NCBI RefSeq assembly: GCF_014649835.1
Contig: NZ_BMTU01000016.1
Span: 62,001-126,000, forward strand
Source: Streptomyces pilosus
Lineage (GTDB): Bacteria > Actinomycetota > Actinomycetes > Streptomycetales > Streptomycetaceae
Direction: 5' to 3'
DNA length: 64,000 nucleotides
Shown here: one piece after another, positions 8,447 to 17,141 of the stretch
Numbering within the stretch: position 1 is the stretch's first letter
How the letters are laid out: each line of letters begins with the position of its first letter
Notes under the pieces: model-generated
Seen by the model: the letters and a program-made list of their open reading frames with translations, nothing else
Databases searched by the model: none
Told to the model about the DNA's origin: nothing
Made by a program: the position numbers and the translations under genes

Positions 8447-10979
8447 CCAGCACGACCCGCTGCCGGCCGGACCGGTCGGCCATGAGGCCGCGGGACCGGC
8501 GCAACCGCCGTCGGTGACCGCCCTCCTCCACGCGGCGTCCGTCCGGTGCGCCGACCGGACCGCCCTGATCAGTTCCCGTGCCACCCTCACACACCGCGAG
8601 CTGGGTGCACGCGTCACGGGGCTCGCCCGGCGCATCGCGGACGCGGGTGCCGGGCCGGGCAGCCGGGTCGCCGTGTGCGCCGAACCGGGCTGGGAGCACG
8701 TCGTCGGAGCGCTCGCCGTGCTGTGGACCGGGGCGACGTACGTACCGGTGCCCCCGGATCTGAACCGTGCGGCCCGCTGGCAGCGACTCGCCGCCGTGGG
8801 CGCGGACGTCGCCGTCACCCAGCCCTGGTTGCGCGAACGGATGGACTGGCACGCCGACGTCACCGTGCTGACCGTAAACGGCGCGGACTCTCCCGAAGCG
8901 GTCGGGCCCGTCGAGCCCCCCTCTGCCCACGGCGGCACCCTCGCGCTGATCGGCGCGCCGGAGAGCGGCACGGTCCCGTTGAGCCTGTCCGTGGCAGCGG
9001 TCGCCCGTACCGTCGAGGACGTCAACCGACGCCTCGGCCTCACCTGTGAGGACCGTCTCCTCGGCGTGACCCCGTTGGCCAGCGAACGCGCCCTCTACGA
9101 CATGCTGGGACCGCTCACGGTCGGCGGCGCCCTTGTCCTGCCCGACGACATAGATCTGCGTAACCCGGCCGCCTGGGTCGCTCTGGCGGCCGGCCACACG
9201 GTGACGGCCTGGTCCGCCACCCCCACCCTGACCCGCATGTTCCTCGACTTCGCGGAGGGAGCCGACGGCACACTGCCCGTCCCGCCACGCCGTTACGCGA
9301 TCAGCGGCGAGCCGCTGCCCCGTGCCACGGCCGAACGGCTGCGGGCCCTCGCCGGCCCCGGCGGCCGGGTGCTCTACCTGGGGGAGGGGGCCGATCCCGG
9401 CATCTGGGCCACCTGCATGCCGGTCGGGGATCTGGACGACGACTGGGGCTGGGTCCCGCTGGGCGGAGCGCTGACCCACCGCGAGGTGCGCGTCCTGTCG
9501 GACTCCCTCGCCCGCTGCCCGGTCTGGGTGACCGGCCGCGTGCACCACGACGACCCGGACGCGTCCGCCCCGGACGGGCGGCTACTGCCCAGTGGCTACT
9601 TGGGGCGCGAACTGCCCACCGGAATCGTCGAGTTTGCCGGTGACCGGGCGGCCCGCATGTGGCTCAACGAACGCCCGCTGAACCTGCTCGACGTCGAACT
9701 GGCCCTGTGGCGACATGCCTCGGTGGCCGCGGCCGTCGTCGTCAGCCCCACCGGCACCGGGACCGTGGCCCACGTCAAACCGGAACGGGGCGCCGCGATC
9801 AGCGGCGAGGAACTGCGCGCGTACCTGCGGCGCATGGTCTCTCCCTACCTGCTGCCCGAGCGTGTCGAACTCGTCCTCGACTTCCCGACGACGCCGGACG
9901 GACGCGTCGACCGGGCCGCCCTCGCCTCCTCCGCCCCCACCGCACCCCTCCCCGGCACCGGTGCCGACACCGCCGTGACCGCTCCGGCACCCGACGCCGA
10001 ACTCCTGGAACGGGCGGCGTCGGTGGCGACCCGGCTGCTCGGTGTGAGCCCCATCGAACCGCACATGAACCTCCTCGACCTGGGGGCGACCTCTGTCGAC
10101 CTGGTGCGGCTGGCCACCGTCGTGGAGGAGGAGCTGGGCATTGTCGTGGACATGCCAGAACTGCTCCAGTTCCCCTCCCTCGCCGTCCTGGTCAGCGGAC
10201 ACAGCACACGCGACGCCGACGACACTGACACCCCGGACACCCCGGACACCGCCTCGGCCTCCGTCGCGGACCCGTCCGCGATTCCGGTCACGGACGACGT
10301 ACTGCACCGTCTGCAGGACCGCCAGGCCTTCAAGGACCGGCGCCCGGGCCTGCGGCACGACCTCGACGACGCCGAGGGCATTGACCTGGCCCCCGAACAC
10401 ACGGAGCGCATAGCACTGCGCCGCACGGTCCGCCGCTTCGGCAGCGGACCGGTGCCCGCCGCCGCCCTCGGGGCGCTCCTCGCCGCGCTGCGCGAAACCG
10501 ACACCGGCGAGGGACCCCACCGCGCCTATCCCTCCGCGGGCGGCGCCTATCCCGTCCAGGTGTACGCCGTGGTCAGAGCCGGCGCAGTCGACGGACTGCC
10601 CGGCGGCTGCTATTACCACCATCCTGTGCGCAACCGACTCATTCCCCTCACCCCCGCCCACGCCCTGCACCCCGAGGACCACCACGAGGTCAACCGCGCG
10701 GTCGCGGAACGGGCCGGATTCGCCCTCCACCTGGTCGGTCGCACCCAGGCCGTCACGCCTCTCTACGGCGAACTCGCCGACCACTTCACCGCGTACGAGG
10801 CGGGTGCCATCGGCCAACTCCTCATGACGCTCGCGGCGGAACACGGCATCGGCCTGTGCCCGGTGGCCGGCGTACGCCCCGGCGCTCTCGTCGGGGCGCT
10901 CGACCTCGCCGTCGGCGACGTAGTGCTGCACACCCTCCTGGGCGGCCCCGCCCCCGACACGGACGGTGACGCCCAGTGA
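8427..10979 (+). CDS. blmIII: NRPS A(inactive)-PCP-Ox, BlmIII-like thiazoline oxidase module
   Basis: The 850-aa protein starts at an ATG that overlaps the end of the preceding NRPS by 20 bp, with GGGGAACGG just upstream. Residues about 25-500 are adenylation-like but broken: where TSGSTGxPKG should stand there is ESGTVPLSL, and the NxYGPTE motif reads LGEGADPGI. A carrier domain follows with LGATSVD (Ser556). The end, about 655-845, resembles McbC/SagB-type FMN oxidoreductases (ALRRTVRRFG, YPSAGGAYPVQVY). In bleomycin, the matching BlmIII carrier is loaded in trans with cysteine by BlmIV and the oxidase turns thiazolines into thiazoles. The same job, building the bithiazole, is the natural inference here. 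Confidence 0.93.
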   Translation: MSSTTRNQHDPLPAGPVGHEAAGPAQPPSVTALLHAASVRCADRTALISSRATLTHRELGARVTGLARRIADAGAGPGSRVAVCAEPGWEHVVGALAVLWTGATYVPVPPDLNRAARWQRLAAVGADVAVTQPWLRERMDWHADVTVLTVNGADSPEAVGPVEPPSAHGGTLALIGAPESGTVPLSLSVAAVARTVEDVNRRLGLTCEDRLLGVTPLASERALYDMLGPLTVGGALVLPDDIDLRNPAAWVALAAGHTVTAWSATPTLTRMFLDFAEGADGTLPVPPRRYAISGEPLPRATAERLRALAGPGGRVLYLGEGADPGIWATCMPVGDLDDDWGWVPLGGALTHREVRVLSDSLARCPVWVTGRVHHDDPDASAPDGRLLPSGYLGRELPTGIVEFAGDRAARMWLNERPLNLLDVELALWRHASVAAAVVVSPTGTGTVAHVKPERGAAISGEELRAYLRRMVSPYLLPERVELVLDFPTTPDGRVDRAALASSAPTAPLPGTGADTAVTAPAPDAELLERAASVATRLLGVSPIEPHMNLLDLGATSVDLVRLATVVEEELGIVVDMPELLQFPSLAVLVSGHSTRDADDTDTPDTPDTASASVADPSAIPVTDDVLHRLQDRQAFKDRRPGLRHDLDDAEGIDLAPEHTERIALRRTVRRFGSGPVPAAALGALLAALRETDTGEGPHRAYPSAGGAYPVQVYAVVRAGAVDGLPGGCYYHHPVRNRLIPLTPAHALHPEDHHEVNRAVAERAGFALHLVGRTQAVTPLYGELADHFTAYEAGAIGQLLMTLAAEHGIGLCPVAGVRPGALVGALDLAVGDVVLHTLLGGPAPDTDGDAQ

Positions 10980-12079
10980 ACCTGCGCCACGGCCCGGGAC
11001 GGGTGCCCCGCCGCCCGGTCGAAGAGCGGCCTGCCGCCCTGGTGCAGACCGGCTCCACCCCTGCCGGCCGCACCCTGCCGGTCGTCGTGGAGGCTGTCGA
11101 CGACGCCGTCGACCCGGCCGCGTGGGCCGCCCGCGACACCGGCCGGCTGCGCGATCTGCTGGACCGTCATGGAGCGGTGCTGCTGCGCGGCTTCCAGACG
11201 ACGCCGGGCGACCTGCCCCGCCTGCTGCGACCGCTGGGCGGGGACCCTCTGCAGTACCGGGAGCGCTCCACGCCGCGCACCGCGCTGGGCGGCGGTGTCT
11301 ACACCTCCACCGACCATCCGGCCGACCAGGTCATCGCCCTGCACAACGAGAACGCCTACCAGTCGGCCTTCCCGGGGCTGCTGGCCTTCCAGTGCACCGT
11401 GCCGGCGCGGGCCGGGGGCGGTACCCCCCTCGCCGACTGCCGGCGCGTGCTCGCCCGGCTCGCCCCGGCCGTCGTCGAACGCTTCGTCCGCACAGGGGTG
11501 TGCTACCTCCGCACCTACCACCCCGGCGTCGGCCTGTCCTGGCAGGACGCGTTCGGCACCGACGACCGCGACGAGGTGAGCAGCTACTGTGCCCGCGGAG
11601 GCATCGAGGCCCACTGGCGCCCCGGCGGCACGCTCCACACCCGCCAGACCCAGCCGGCCCTCGCCCGCCACCCCCGCACCGGGGAGGACGTCTGGTTCAA
11701 CCACGCGGCGTTCTTCCACCCGGACGGTCTGGACCCCGCCCTGCGCGCGGCGCTGCGCGCCCGCTACCCGCGCGAGGAGGACCTGCCCCACCACGTCACC
11801 TTCGGCGACGGCGGCCCGATCCCCGCCGCAGACCTCGCCCACATCCGCGCCGCCTACGCCGCCGAAGCCGGCGTCGTCCCGTGGCGCGCCGGGGACGTCC
11901 TGCTGGTGGACAACCTTCTCGCGGCACACGGCCGCGAGCCCTACCGGGGCGAACGACGGGTCGCCGTCGCCATGGCCGGCCTGCTGGACCGCCAGGCCGT
12001 CCGCGCGGACCGCCGGACCGTTCGCGAGGGCCGCCAGGTCATTCGGGAGGACCGCCAGGCGGGAGAGGCCGCACCATGA
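10976..12079 (+). CDS. TauD/SyrP-like Fe(II)/2-oxoglutarate dioxygenase
   Basis: 367-aa member of the TauD fold. The iron ligands appear in LHNENAY (His, Glu, roughly residues 122-128) and a distal His in AAHGREPYRGERRV, whose Arg would bind 2-oxoglutarate. SyrP relatives beta-hydroxylate amino acids while they sit on an NRPS carrier, and bleomycin clusters have a SyrP-like gene. Hydroxylation of a carrier-bound residue such as histidine or aspartate is therefore plausible; the substrate is not readable from the sequence. The GTG start overlaps the previous stop by 4 bp. The last 30 residues are an arginine-rich tail made of heptads and encoded by a 21-bp tandem repeat, which is not part of the catalytic fold. 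Confidence 0.85.
   Translation: MNLRHGPGRVPRRPVEERPAALVQTGSTPAGRTLPVVVEAVDDAVDPAAWAARDTGRLRDLLDRHGAVLLRGFQTTPGDLPRLLRPLGGDPLQYRERSTPRTALGGGVYTSTDHPADQVIALHNENAYQSAFPGLLAFQCTVPARAGGGTPLADCRRVLARLAPAVVERFVRTGVCYLRTYHPGVGLSWQDAFGTDDRDEVSSYCARGGIEAHWRPGGTLHTRQTQPALARHPRTGEDVWFNHAAFFHPDGLDPALRAALRARYPREEDLPHHVTFGDGGPIPAADLAHIRAAYAAEAGVVPWRAGDVLLVDNLLAAHGREPYRGERRVAVAMAGLLDRQAVRADRRTVREGRQVIREDRQAGEAAP
11990..12067 (+). repeat. 21-bp coding tandem repeat, about 3.5 copies
   Basis: Three imperfect 21-bp units run from 11990, 12011 and 12032, each beginning CGCC(A/G)G, followed by a partial unit. They stay in frame in the dioxygenase gene and encode heptads RQAVRAD, RRTVREG and RQVIRED. The unit length keeps the frame, so copy number could vary between strains without breaking the protein. 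Confidence 0.85.
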
Positions 12080-13488
12080 GCCACCACTCGCCGGCGCAGG
12101 CCCTCTGGCCGCTGCAGAGCCGCTACTGGCCCCTGCTGGAGGAGACCTCCTCCGGCACCCCCGTGCGCTGCCGCGCGCTGCTCCTCACCGGTCACGTCGA
12201 CGTGCCCCGGCTGGTGGAGGCCGTGCGACGCGTCGTCGACCACCACCCCGTCCTGCGGGCACGACTGTCCGACGACGACGGCACCCTGCGGCTGCGCACC
12301 GCCGCCACGCCGGCACCCGTCGCCGTGTGGAGCGCGGACCGCGCCGACTGCGCCCGCGCCCTGCGGGAGGCCGCCGCGACTCCCCGTGACCCGCGGCGGG
12401 ATCCCCTGGCCACGTTCGACGTCGTACGCATCGGGCCCGACCAGTTCGTCCTCGCCGTGACCGCGCACTTCCTCGTGGCGGACCTCGGTTCGCTCTACGC
12501 CACCCTCGGCTCCGTCCTGCGCGCCTATTTCGGACGCCACCGGCCCGGGGGCGTTCCCCAGCAACCGCCCGCCCTCGGTCCGGTGCCACCCGCCCGGAAG
12601 GCCTGGTGGGCTCGGCGACTGGCGCGGTGGCAGGGTCAGGGCACACTCGCTGCCGCCCTCGGCGCCCGACCGTCGGACCGCCGGATCACCGCCACGCAGG
12701 TTGAGCCCGTGTCCGGTGCCGCGTGGAACCGCCTGGCCGCACGGGCCGCGGACGCCGGCTGCAGCCCCGATCTGGCAGTCGTCGCCCTGCTCGCCTCCTG
12801 GCGCGCCATGATGGCACCGGACATCACAACCGCCGTGTTCGCCGCCTGGACCGACCTGCGCCACACCCACGGAGGAGACGGGCTCATCGGCCCGCTCTCC
12901 GACCAGATCGCCTTCGGCGTCGAACTGGAGCGCCACGCCGGGATGACGTTCCCGGACCTGCTGCGCCGCACCCATGCCGGGCTGCTCGACACCATGGTTC
13001 GCCACGTCCCCTACGACGAACTGCGCCACCTGCACCGCGCGGAGCACCCCGGCGCCCTCCCGGTATGGGACACCCGCGTGCACTTCTGCCGCATCCCGCC
13101 GCGCAGTTCGCTCACCCGTGACGAGCCGTCACTCGCAGAACTCGGCCTGTCCGTCGAGTTGTTCGACGAAAGCCGGTTGCTCCCCGTCGCACCCCCGGCC
13201 GACGGTGCCGCCTGGGACGGGGTCAACGCCGACCTCCACCTCACCGAACACGGCGTGGACGACGTGGCGTTGACCCTGCACTACAACGCAACGGCCCTAG
13301 ACGATCGCGCCGTTCGCTTGATGCTGCGCTCCATCTCGGACATGATCACCGAGGTCGGCGAGGCTACCGAGCAACGCCTGCCCGACCTCTGGCGGTCCCT
13401 TGGAGTGCCCGGTCACGGCGGGCGGGATCGCCAGGAGGCGCCGACGTGCGCCGTGCCCCCACACCCAGCGAAGGGACACAACCGATGA
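12076..13488 (+). CDS. Free-standing condensation-like protein with altered active site
   Basis: 470-aa protein with the condensation-domain fold: an N-terminal LQSRYW-like start, the central core motif and a late NADLHLTEH region. The HHxxxDG motif reads H131-F132-LVA-D136-LG, so the second, catalytic His is Phe. It may therefore not form amide bonds in the usual way and could act as a docking, epimerase-like or otherwise repurposed C domain. The bleomycin cluster has a discrete condensation protein of similar length (BlmII, about 460 aa as I remember it), and this may be its counterpart. ATG overlaps the preceding stop, with GGGAGAGG upstream. Confidence 0.8.
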   Translation: MSHHSPAQALWPLQSRYWPLLEETSSGTPVRCRALLLTGHVDVPRLVEAVRRVVDHHPVLRARLSDDDGTLRLRTAATPAPVAVWSADRADCARALREAAATPRDPRRDPLATFDVVRIGPDQFVLAVTAHFLVADLGSLYATLGSVLRAYFGRHRPGGVPQQPPALGPVPPARKAWWARRLARWQGQGTLAAALGARPSDRRITATQVEPVSGAAWNRLAARAADAGCSPDLAVVALLASWRAMMAPDITTAVFAAWTDLRHTHGGDGLIGPLSDQIAFGVELERHAGMTFPDLLRRTHAGLLDTMVRHVPYDELRHLHRAEHPGALPVWDTRVHFCRIPPRSSLTRDEPSLAELGLSVELFDESRLLPVAPPADGAAWDGVNADLHLTEHGVDDVALTLHYNATALDDRAVRLMLRSISDMITEVGEATEQRLPDLWRSLGVPGHGGRDRQEAPTCAVPPHPAKGHNR

Positions 13489-14096
13489 CAGCCATCTCCG
13501 AGGACGAGGACAACCGCGCGTACGCCGTGGTGGTCAACCACGAGGAGCAGTACTCGATCTGGCCCGTCGACCAGGACCTTCCCACCGGATGGCGGACCGA
13601 GGGCACCACAGGTAGCAAGGATGCCTGTCTCGACCACATTGAGCGAGTGTGGACCGACATGCGCCCGCTCAGCCTGCGGCTGTTCATGGAGGAGCAGGCC
13701 CGCCGCCTGGAGGCGGACGAACCGCACGACCAGGATCTGGAGGAGGACGAGGTGCCCTCCCTGCTGGACCGACTGGCCACGGGAGACCACCCGGTGGAGC
13801 CCGGACTGCGTCCGGAGCGCACCGCCGTGGCGCTGCGCGAAAGCCTCGAACGCGGCTACGTCCTCGTACGGTTCACCGAGACCCGCGGCGGCAGCGAACT
13901 CGGAGTCACCGTCGACCCCGAGGCCACGGACACCTCCGCCGCCGACTTCGACGCGGGCACCGGGACGTTGCGTCTCGTCGGTGACCTCACCCTCGACTTC
14001 GAGTCCGCCCGCTGCCACGCCGACATCGATCTGGCCACTCTCCAAGGCCACGGCCGGCTGGAACGGACGGCTCCCGTGGGGCAGCCCCTGACATGA
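13485..14096 (+). CDS. MbtH-like protein fused to an unrecognised C-terminal domain
   Basis: The first 60 or so residues are an MbtH-like protein, a chaperone that binds and activates NRPS adenylation domains. It shows the family pattern, with SIWP, a conserved Trp in LPTGW, KDACLDHIERVWTDMRPLSL. MbtH proteins are normally 60-80 aa; this one has 203. The extra part has an acidic linker (about 70-95) and a domain from about 100 (ALRESLERGYVLVRF, ELGVTVDPEAT, DLTLDFESARCHADIDL) that looks beta-rich and that I do not recognise. ATGA coupling to the condensation-like gene and to the glycosyltransferase gene places it in the NRPS operon. A frameshift fusing two genes is unlikely because the frame is clean. 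Confidence 0.85.
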   Translation: MTAISEDEDNRAYAVVVNHEEQYSIWPVDQDLPTGWRTEGTTGSKDACLDHIERVWTDMRPLSLRLFMEEQARRLEADEPHDQDLEEDEVPSLLDRLATGDHPVEPGLRPERTAVALRESLERGYVLVRFTETRGGSELGVTVDPEATDTSAADFDAGTGTLRLVGDLTLDFESARCHADIDLATLQGHGRLERTAPVGQPLT

Positions 14097-15253
14097 GCCG
14101 TATGGGGCCCGAACGCGCCGGGAGCGTCCGACGGCTGTGCGTCTTCGCGCGGCTGGACGCTCCGGGCATGGGCGACCTCGTCCAGCGCAACATCTTCCTG
14201 AAACTGCTGCGCGAGGCCCATCCGCACGCCACGCTCACCCTGGTGGTGGGTGAGACCGTCGCCCGTGTCCACCGCACCCTGCTGGAGCGCCACGGCTACG
14301 CGGACGACCTCCTTGCCTGCCCCGACCCGGTCCACGCCCCCGGTGATCCGGCGCCGCCGCCCGCCTTCCTGCGGACGCTGCGCGACCGGGCGTTCGACCT
14401 GTGCCTGGTCGACCCGGACAGCACCGGCCTGGACGCCTTCCACGCCCGCGCCGCCGGCATACCGCGCCGCATCGCTCTGCCCACGGGCGGACCGGGGGAC
14501 GCCTCCATCACTCATCCGGTCCGCCTGCCGCCCCCGCTGCTGGGCCGCTCCGACCTGTACGAGTACGCCACCGGCCTGGCAGCCGCCCTCGGTCTGCCCA
14601 CCCCTCTGCGCGCCGCGAGGGTTGTCCCGCCGTTCCCGTACACCCCGGTCGCCGACCCGTTCCCGACCGGGGACGGGAGACGGGTCGTCGTCCATCCTGG
14701 CGGCGCCCCCCACTGGAACCGACGCTGGCCCGCCGGACGGTACGCGGAACTGTGTGATCGGCTGCTGGCGGAAGGCGCCCGGGTGGCACTCATCGGCTCG
14801 CCGGACGAGCGCAGTGAACTGGAGGCACTGCGGGACACCTGCGCGTCCGGGGGCGAGCGTCTCCTGATCCTGGTGCCGCACAGCCTCGACGCCCTGGCCA
14901 CGGCCCTGGCCTCGGCACGACTCGTGGTCGGCAACGACTCCGCCCCGGCGCACATCGCCGCCGCGCTGCGCGTACCCACGGTCGTCATCTACGGACCGAC
15001 CGCCACCGAGTACCTCTGGTCCCGCATCTACCCCCTGCACCACGGGGTGTCCTTGCGCTACCCCTGCCGCACCTTGCGGCGCTCCGCCCACGACCCAGCG
15101 GCCACTCGCTGCGACCGCGGCTGTGCCACCGCCTACCGTCCGGACGGCGGATACCCCCACTGCCTGACGGACCTGGACGTCTCCACCGTGTGGCCCGTCG
15201 TCACCGCCCGGCTCGGCACCTCAGACGAGCACGAGAGGGAAGCAACGCCATGA
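14093..15253 (+). CDS. blmE: GT9 family glycosyltransferase, BlmE-like
   Basis: 386-aa glycosyltransferase of the heptosyltransferase (WaaF/RfaF, GT9) family with GT-B fold. The C-terminal nucleotide-sugar half shows VVHPGGAPHWNRRWP (about 199-213) and GNDSAPAHIAAALRVPTVVIYGPT (about 281-304), the family signature. In bleomycin-type pathways an RfaF-like enzyme (BlmE) is one of the enzymes attaching the sugar to the hydroxyhistidine of the peptide, so this one likely glycosylates the aglycone. It forms an ATGA overlap with the MbtH-fusion gene and with the carbamoyltransferase gene, which also fits sugar decoration. A Cys-rich end (RCDRGCATAYRPDGGYPHC) is present. Confidence 0.88.
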   Translation: MSRMGPERAGSVRRLCVFARLDAPGMGDLVQRNIFLKLLREAHPHATLTLVVGETVARVHRTLLERHGYADDLLACPDPVHAPGDPAPPPAFLRTLRDRAFDLCLVDPDSTGLDAFHARAAGIPRRIALPTGGPGDASITHPVRLPPPLLGRSDLYEYATGLAAALGLPTPLRAARVVPPFPYTPVADPFPTGDGRRVVVHPGGAPHWNRRWPAGRYAELCDRLLAEGARVALIGSPDERSELEALRDTCASGGERLLILVPHSLDALATALASARLVVGNDSAPAHIAAALRVPTVVIYGPTATEYLWSRIYPLHHGVSLRYPCRTLRRSAHDPAATRCDRGCATAYRPDGGYPHCLTDLDVSTVWPVVTARLGTSDEHEREATP

Positions 15254-16878
15254 CCGAGGGACCTCCGCCCGGTTCCGTGCGGACGCTGCTGTCCGTCAAC
15301 TTCAACCACGACGGCGCCGCCGTTCTGCTGACCGACGGCCGAATACGGGCCTTCGTCACCACCGAGCGCCTCTCCCGCCTCAAGAAGCACCCGGGGTTGC
15401 GCGAGGAGGATCTCGACGAACTGCTCGACCAGGCCGGTGCCGACATCGGCGACATCGACCATGTGCTGCTGTGCAATCTCCATCTCATGGACTCGCCTGA
15501 CATCGCCACCCTGCACGGCAGCGACCTCAAGGACACCTGGCTGGAATTCTGGGTCAACCAGCGCAACGACACCGTGCTGTTACGGGGCCGGCGCATCCCC
15601 TGCACGGTCAATCCGGATCACCACCTGCTGCACGCCGCCGCCGCGTTCTACACTTCACCGTTCCCCTCGGGGGTCAGCGTCGCCATCGACCCCACCGGCT
15701 GCCGTGCCTTCCTCGGCCGCGACAACCGGCTGTACCCGCTGCGACGTGACTTCGACAGCTGGTTCGACGCCAACTACGGCTACGCACACGTCGCCCACCA
15801 CCTCTTCGGCTCGGCGATCGTCGGCGCCGGCAAGGTCATGGGCCTCGCCCCCTACGGCGCGCCACGGGACGGCGCCCACGCCCCGCTGCCCGAGGTCTCC
15901 TCCTTCGCCGAGCTGGTCGCGCTTGCGGACGCCGACCCCGTCGTCGTGGAATCCGACGGCCGGCCGCTCAACGCACGCCTGGCCTACTACATCCAGCGGG
16001 GCCTCGAAGAGCAGGTCGACCGGCTCTTCACCGAGCTCGAGCCGCTGTGCCGGCGCAACGGATACGAGCCCACCATCTGCCTGAGCGGCGGAACCGCCCT
16101 CAATGCCCCCGCCACCGAGAAGGCGTTCACCCGGTCCGGTTTCACCGGGCTGCACCTGCACCCGGCCTGCGGCGACGACGGCACCGCCCTGGGCGCGGCC
16201 CTGTGGTACTGGCACGACGTGCTCGGCCAGCCCCGACGTGAGCACGCCAACGCCGAGTTGATGTACGGGCGGCGCGACCACGGGCGCCCCGCGGTCGAAC
16301 GCGCCCTGCGCGCCCTCGCCGGTGCCCTGCACGTCGAGGTCACCGAGGACCACGCCGGACGCGCCGCGGAACTGGTCGAACAGGGCGCAGTGGTCGGCTG
16401 GTTCGAAGGCGCCGCGGAGATAGGTCCCCGGGCCCTCGGGCATCGCAGCATCGTCGCCGACCCCCGCGACCCGCACATGCGCGACCGGCTCAACACCCGG
16501 GTGAAGCACCGCGAGCGGTTCCGTCCCTTCGCGCCGTCAGTGCTGAACGAACACGCCGCCGAGTGGTTCGGCATCAGAGACAGCCCTTTCATGCTCCGGG
16601 CCGCCGCTGCCCGCCGTGACGGCATCCCCGCCGCCGTCCACGTCGACAACACCGCGCGCATCCAGACCGTGGAGCGCGCCGACAACCCCGCCTTCCACCG
16701 GCTCGTCGAACGCTTCGCCCACCGCACGGGCGTCCCGATGGTCGTCAACACCAGCCTCAACACCCGGGGTCACCCGATCGTCGAAACCCCCGAGGAAGCG
16801 CTCGGGACCCTGCGGGAGTCCGGCCTGACCCATCTGGTCTTCCCCGGCTACGTCATCGCCAAGGAGGCGCCGAAGTGA
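15250..16878 (+). CDS. blmD: O-carbamoyltransferase (NodU/CmcH/TobZ family), BlmD-like
   Basis: 542-aa protein with the two-domain layout of antibiotic O-carbamoyltransferases: an N-terminal Kae1-like half with NFNHDGAAVLL, HHLLHAAAAFY metal-ligand histidines and LSGGTALN, then a C-terminal half with EIGPRALGHRSI and KHRERFRPFAPSVL. The family uses carbamoyl phosphate and ATP to carbamoylate a sugar hydroxyl. In the bleomycin family the mannose carries a 3-O-carbamoyl group, set by BlmD; same role inferred here. Position between GT9 and carrier/HldE genes supports it. Codon 111 (15580-15582) is TTA, so translation should depend on the bldA tRNA. Confidence 0.92.
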   Translation: MTEGPPPGSVRTLLSVNFNHDGAAVLLTDGRIRAFVTTERLSRLKKHPGLREEDLDELLDQAGADIGDIDHVLLCNLHLMDSPDIATLHGSDLKDTWLEFWVNQRNDTVLLRGRRIPCTVNPDHHLLHAAAAFYTSPFPSGVSVAIDPTGCRAFLGRDNRLYPLRRDFDSWFDANYGYAHVAHHLFGSAIVGAGKVMGLAPYGAPRDGAHAPLPEVSSFAELVALADADPVVVESDGRPLNARLAYYIQRGLEEQVDRLFTELEPLCRRNGYEPTICLSGGTALNAPATEKAFTRSGFTGLHLHPACGDDGTALGAALWYWHDVLGQPRREHANAELMYGRRDHGRPAVERALRALAGALHVEVTEDHAGRAAELVEQGAVVGWFEGAAEIGPRALGHRSIVADPRDPHMRDRLNTRVKHRERFRPFAPSVLNEHAAEWFGIRDSPFMLRAAAARRDGIPAAVHVDNTARIQTVERADNPAFHRLVERFAHRTGVPMVVNTSLNTRGHPIVETPEEALGTLRESGLTHLVFPGYVIAKEAPK

Positions 16879-17141
16879 CGGGACGCCCGACCACACCCAA
16901 CGAGGAGCGGCTGGTCGAACCGCTGCGTGCCATCTGGTCGGAGGTGCTGCAACGCGACGTGGCGCCCGGCGACGACTTCCTCGACCTCGGCGGCGGCTCC
17001 CTGCACGCCATCCGCATCGTCCACCGCGTCGAGGAGCGGTACGCGACGGAGCTGTCGGTCCGCAGCGTCCTGGAGACCCGCACCGTCGCCGCCATGGCCC
17101 GCCATCTCGCCCACGTCCTTGACCGGGACCCGCGCTCATGA
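16875..17141 (+). CDS. Discrete peptidyl carrier protein
   Basis: 88-aa carrier protein. DFLDLGGGSLHAIRIV contains the phosphopantetheine attachment Ser42. The GTG start sits 7 bp after a strong AAGGAGG and overlaps the carbamoyltransferase stop; the next gene overlaps its own stop. Bleomycin clusters hold a free-standing type II PCP of about 90 aa (BlmI), which is the likely counterpart. It would be loaded in trans, since no A domain is attached. Confidence 0.9.
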   Translation: MTGRPTTPNEERLVEPLRAIWSEVLQRDVAPGDDFLDLGGGSLHAIRIVHRVEERYATELSVRSVLETRTVAAMARHLAHVLDRDPRS

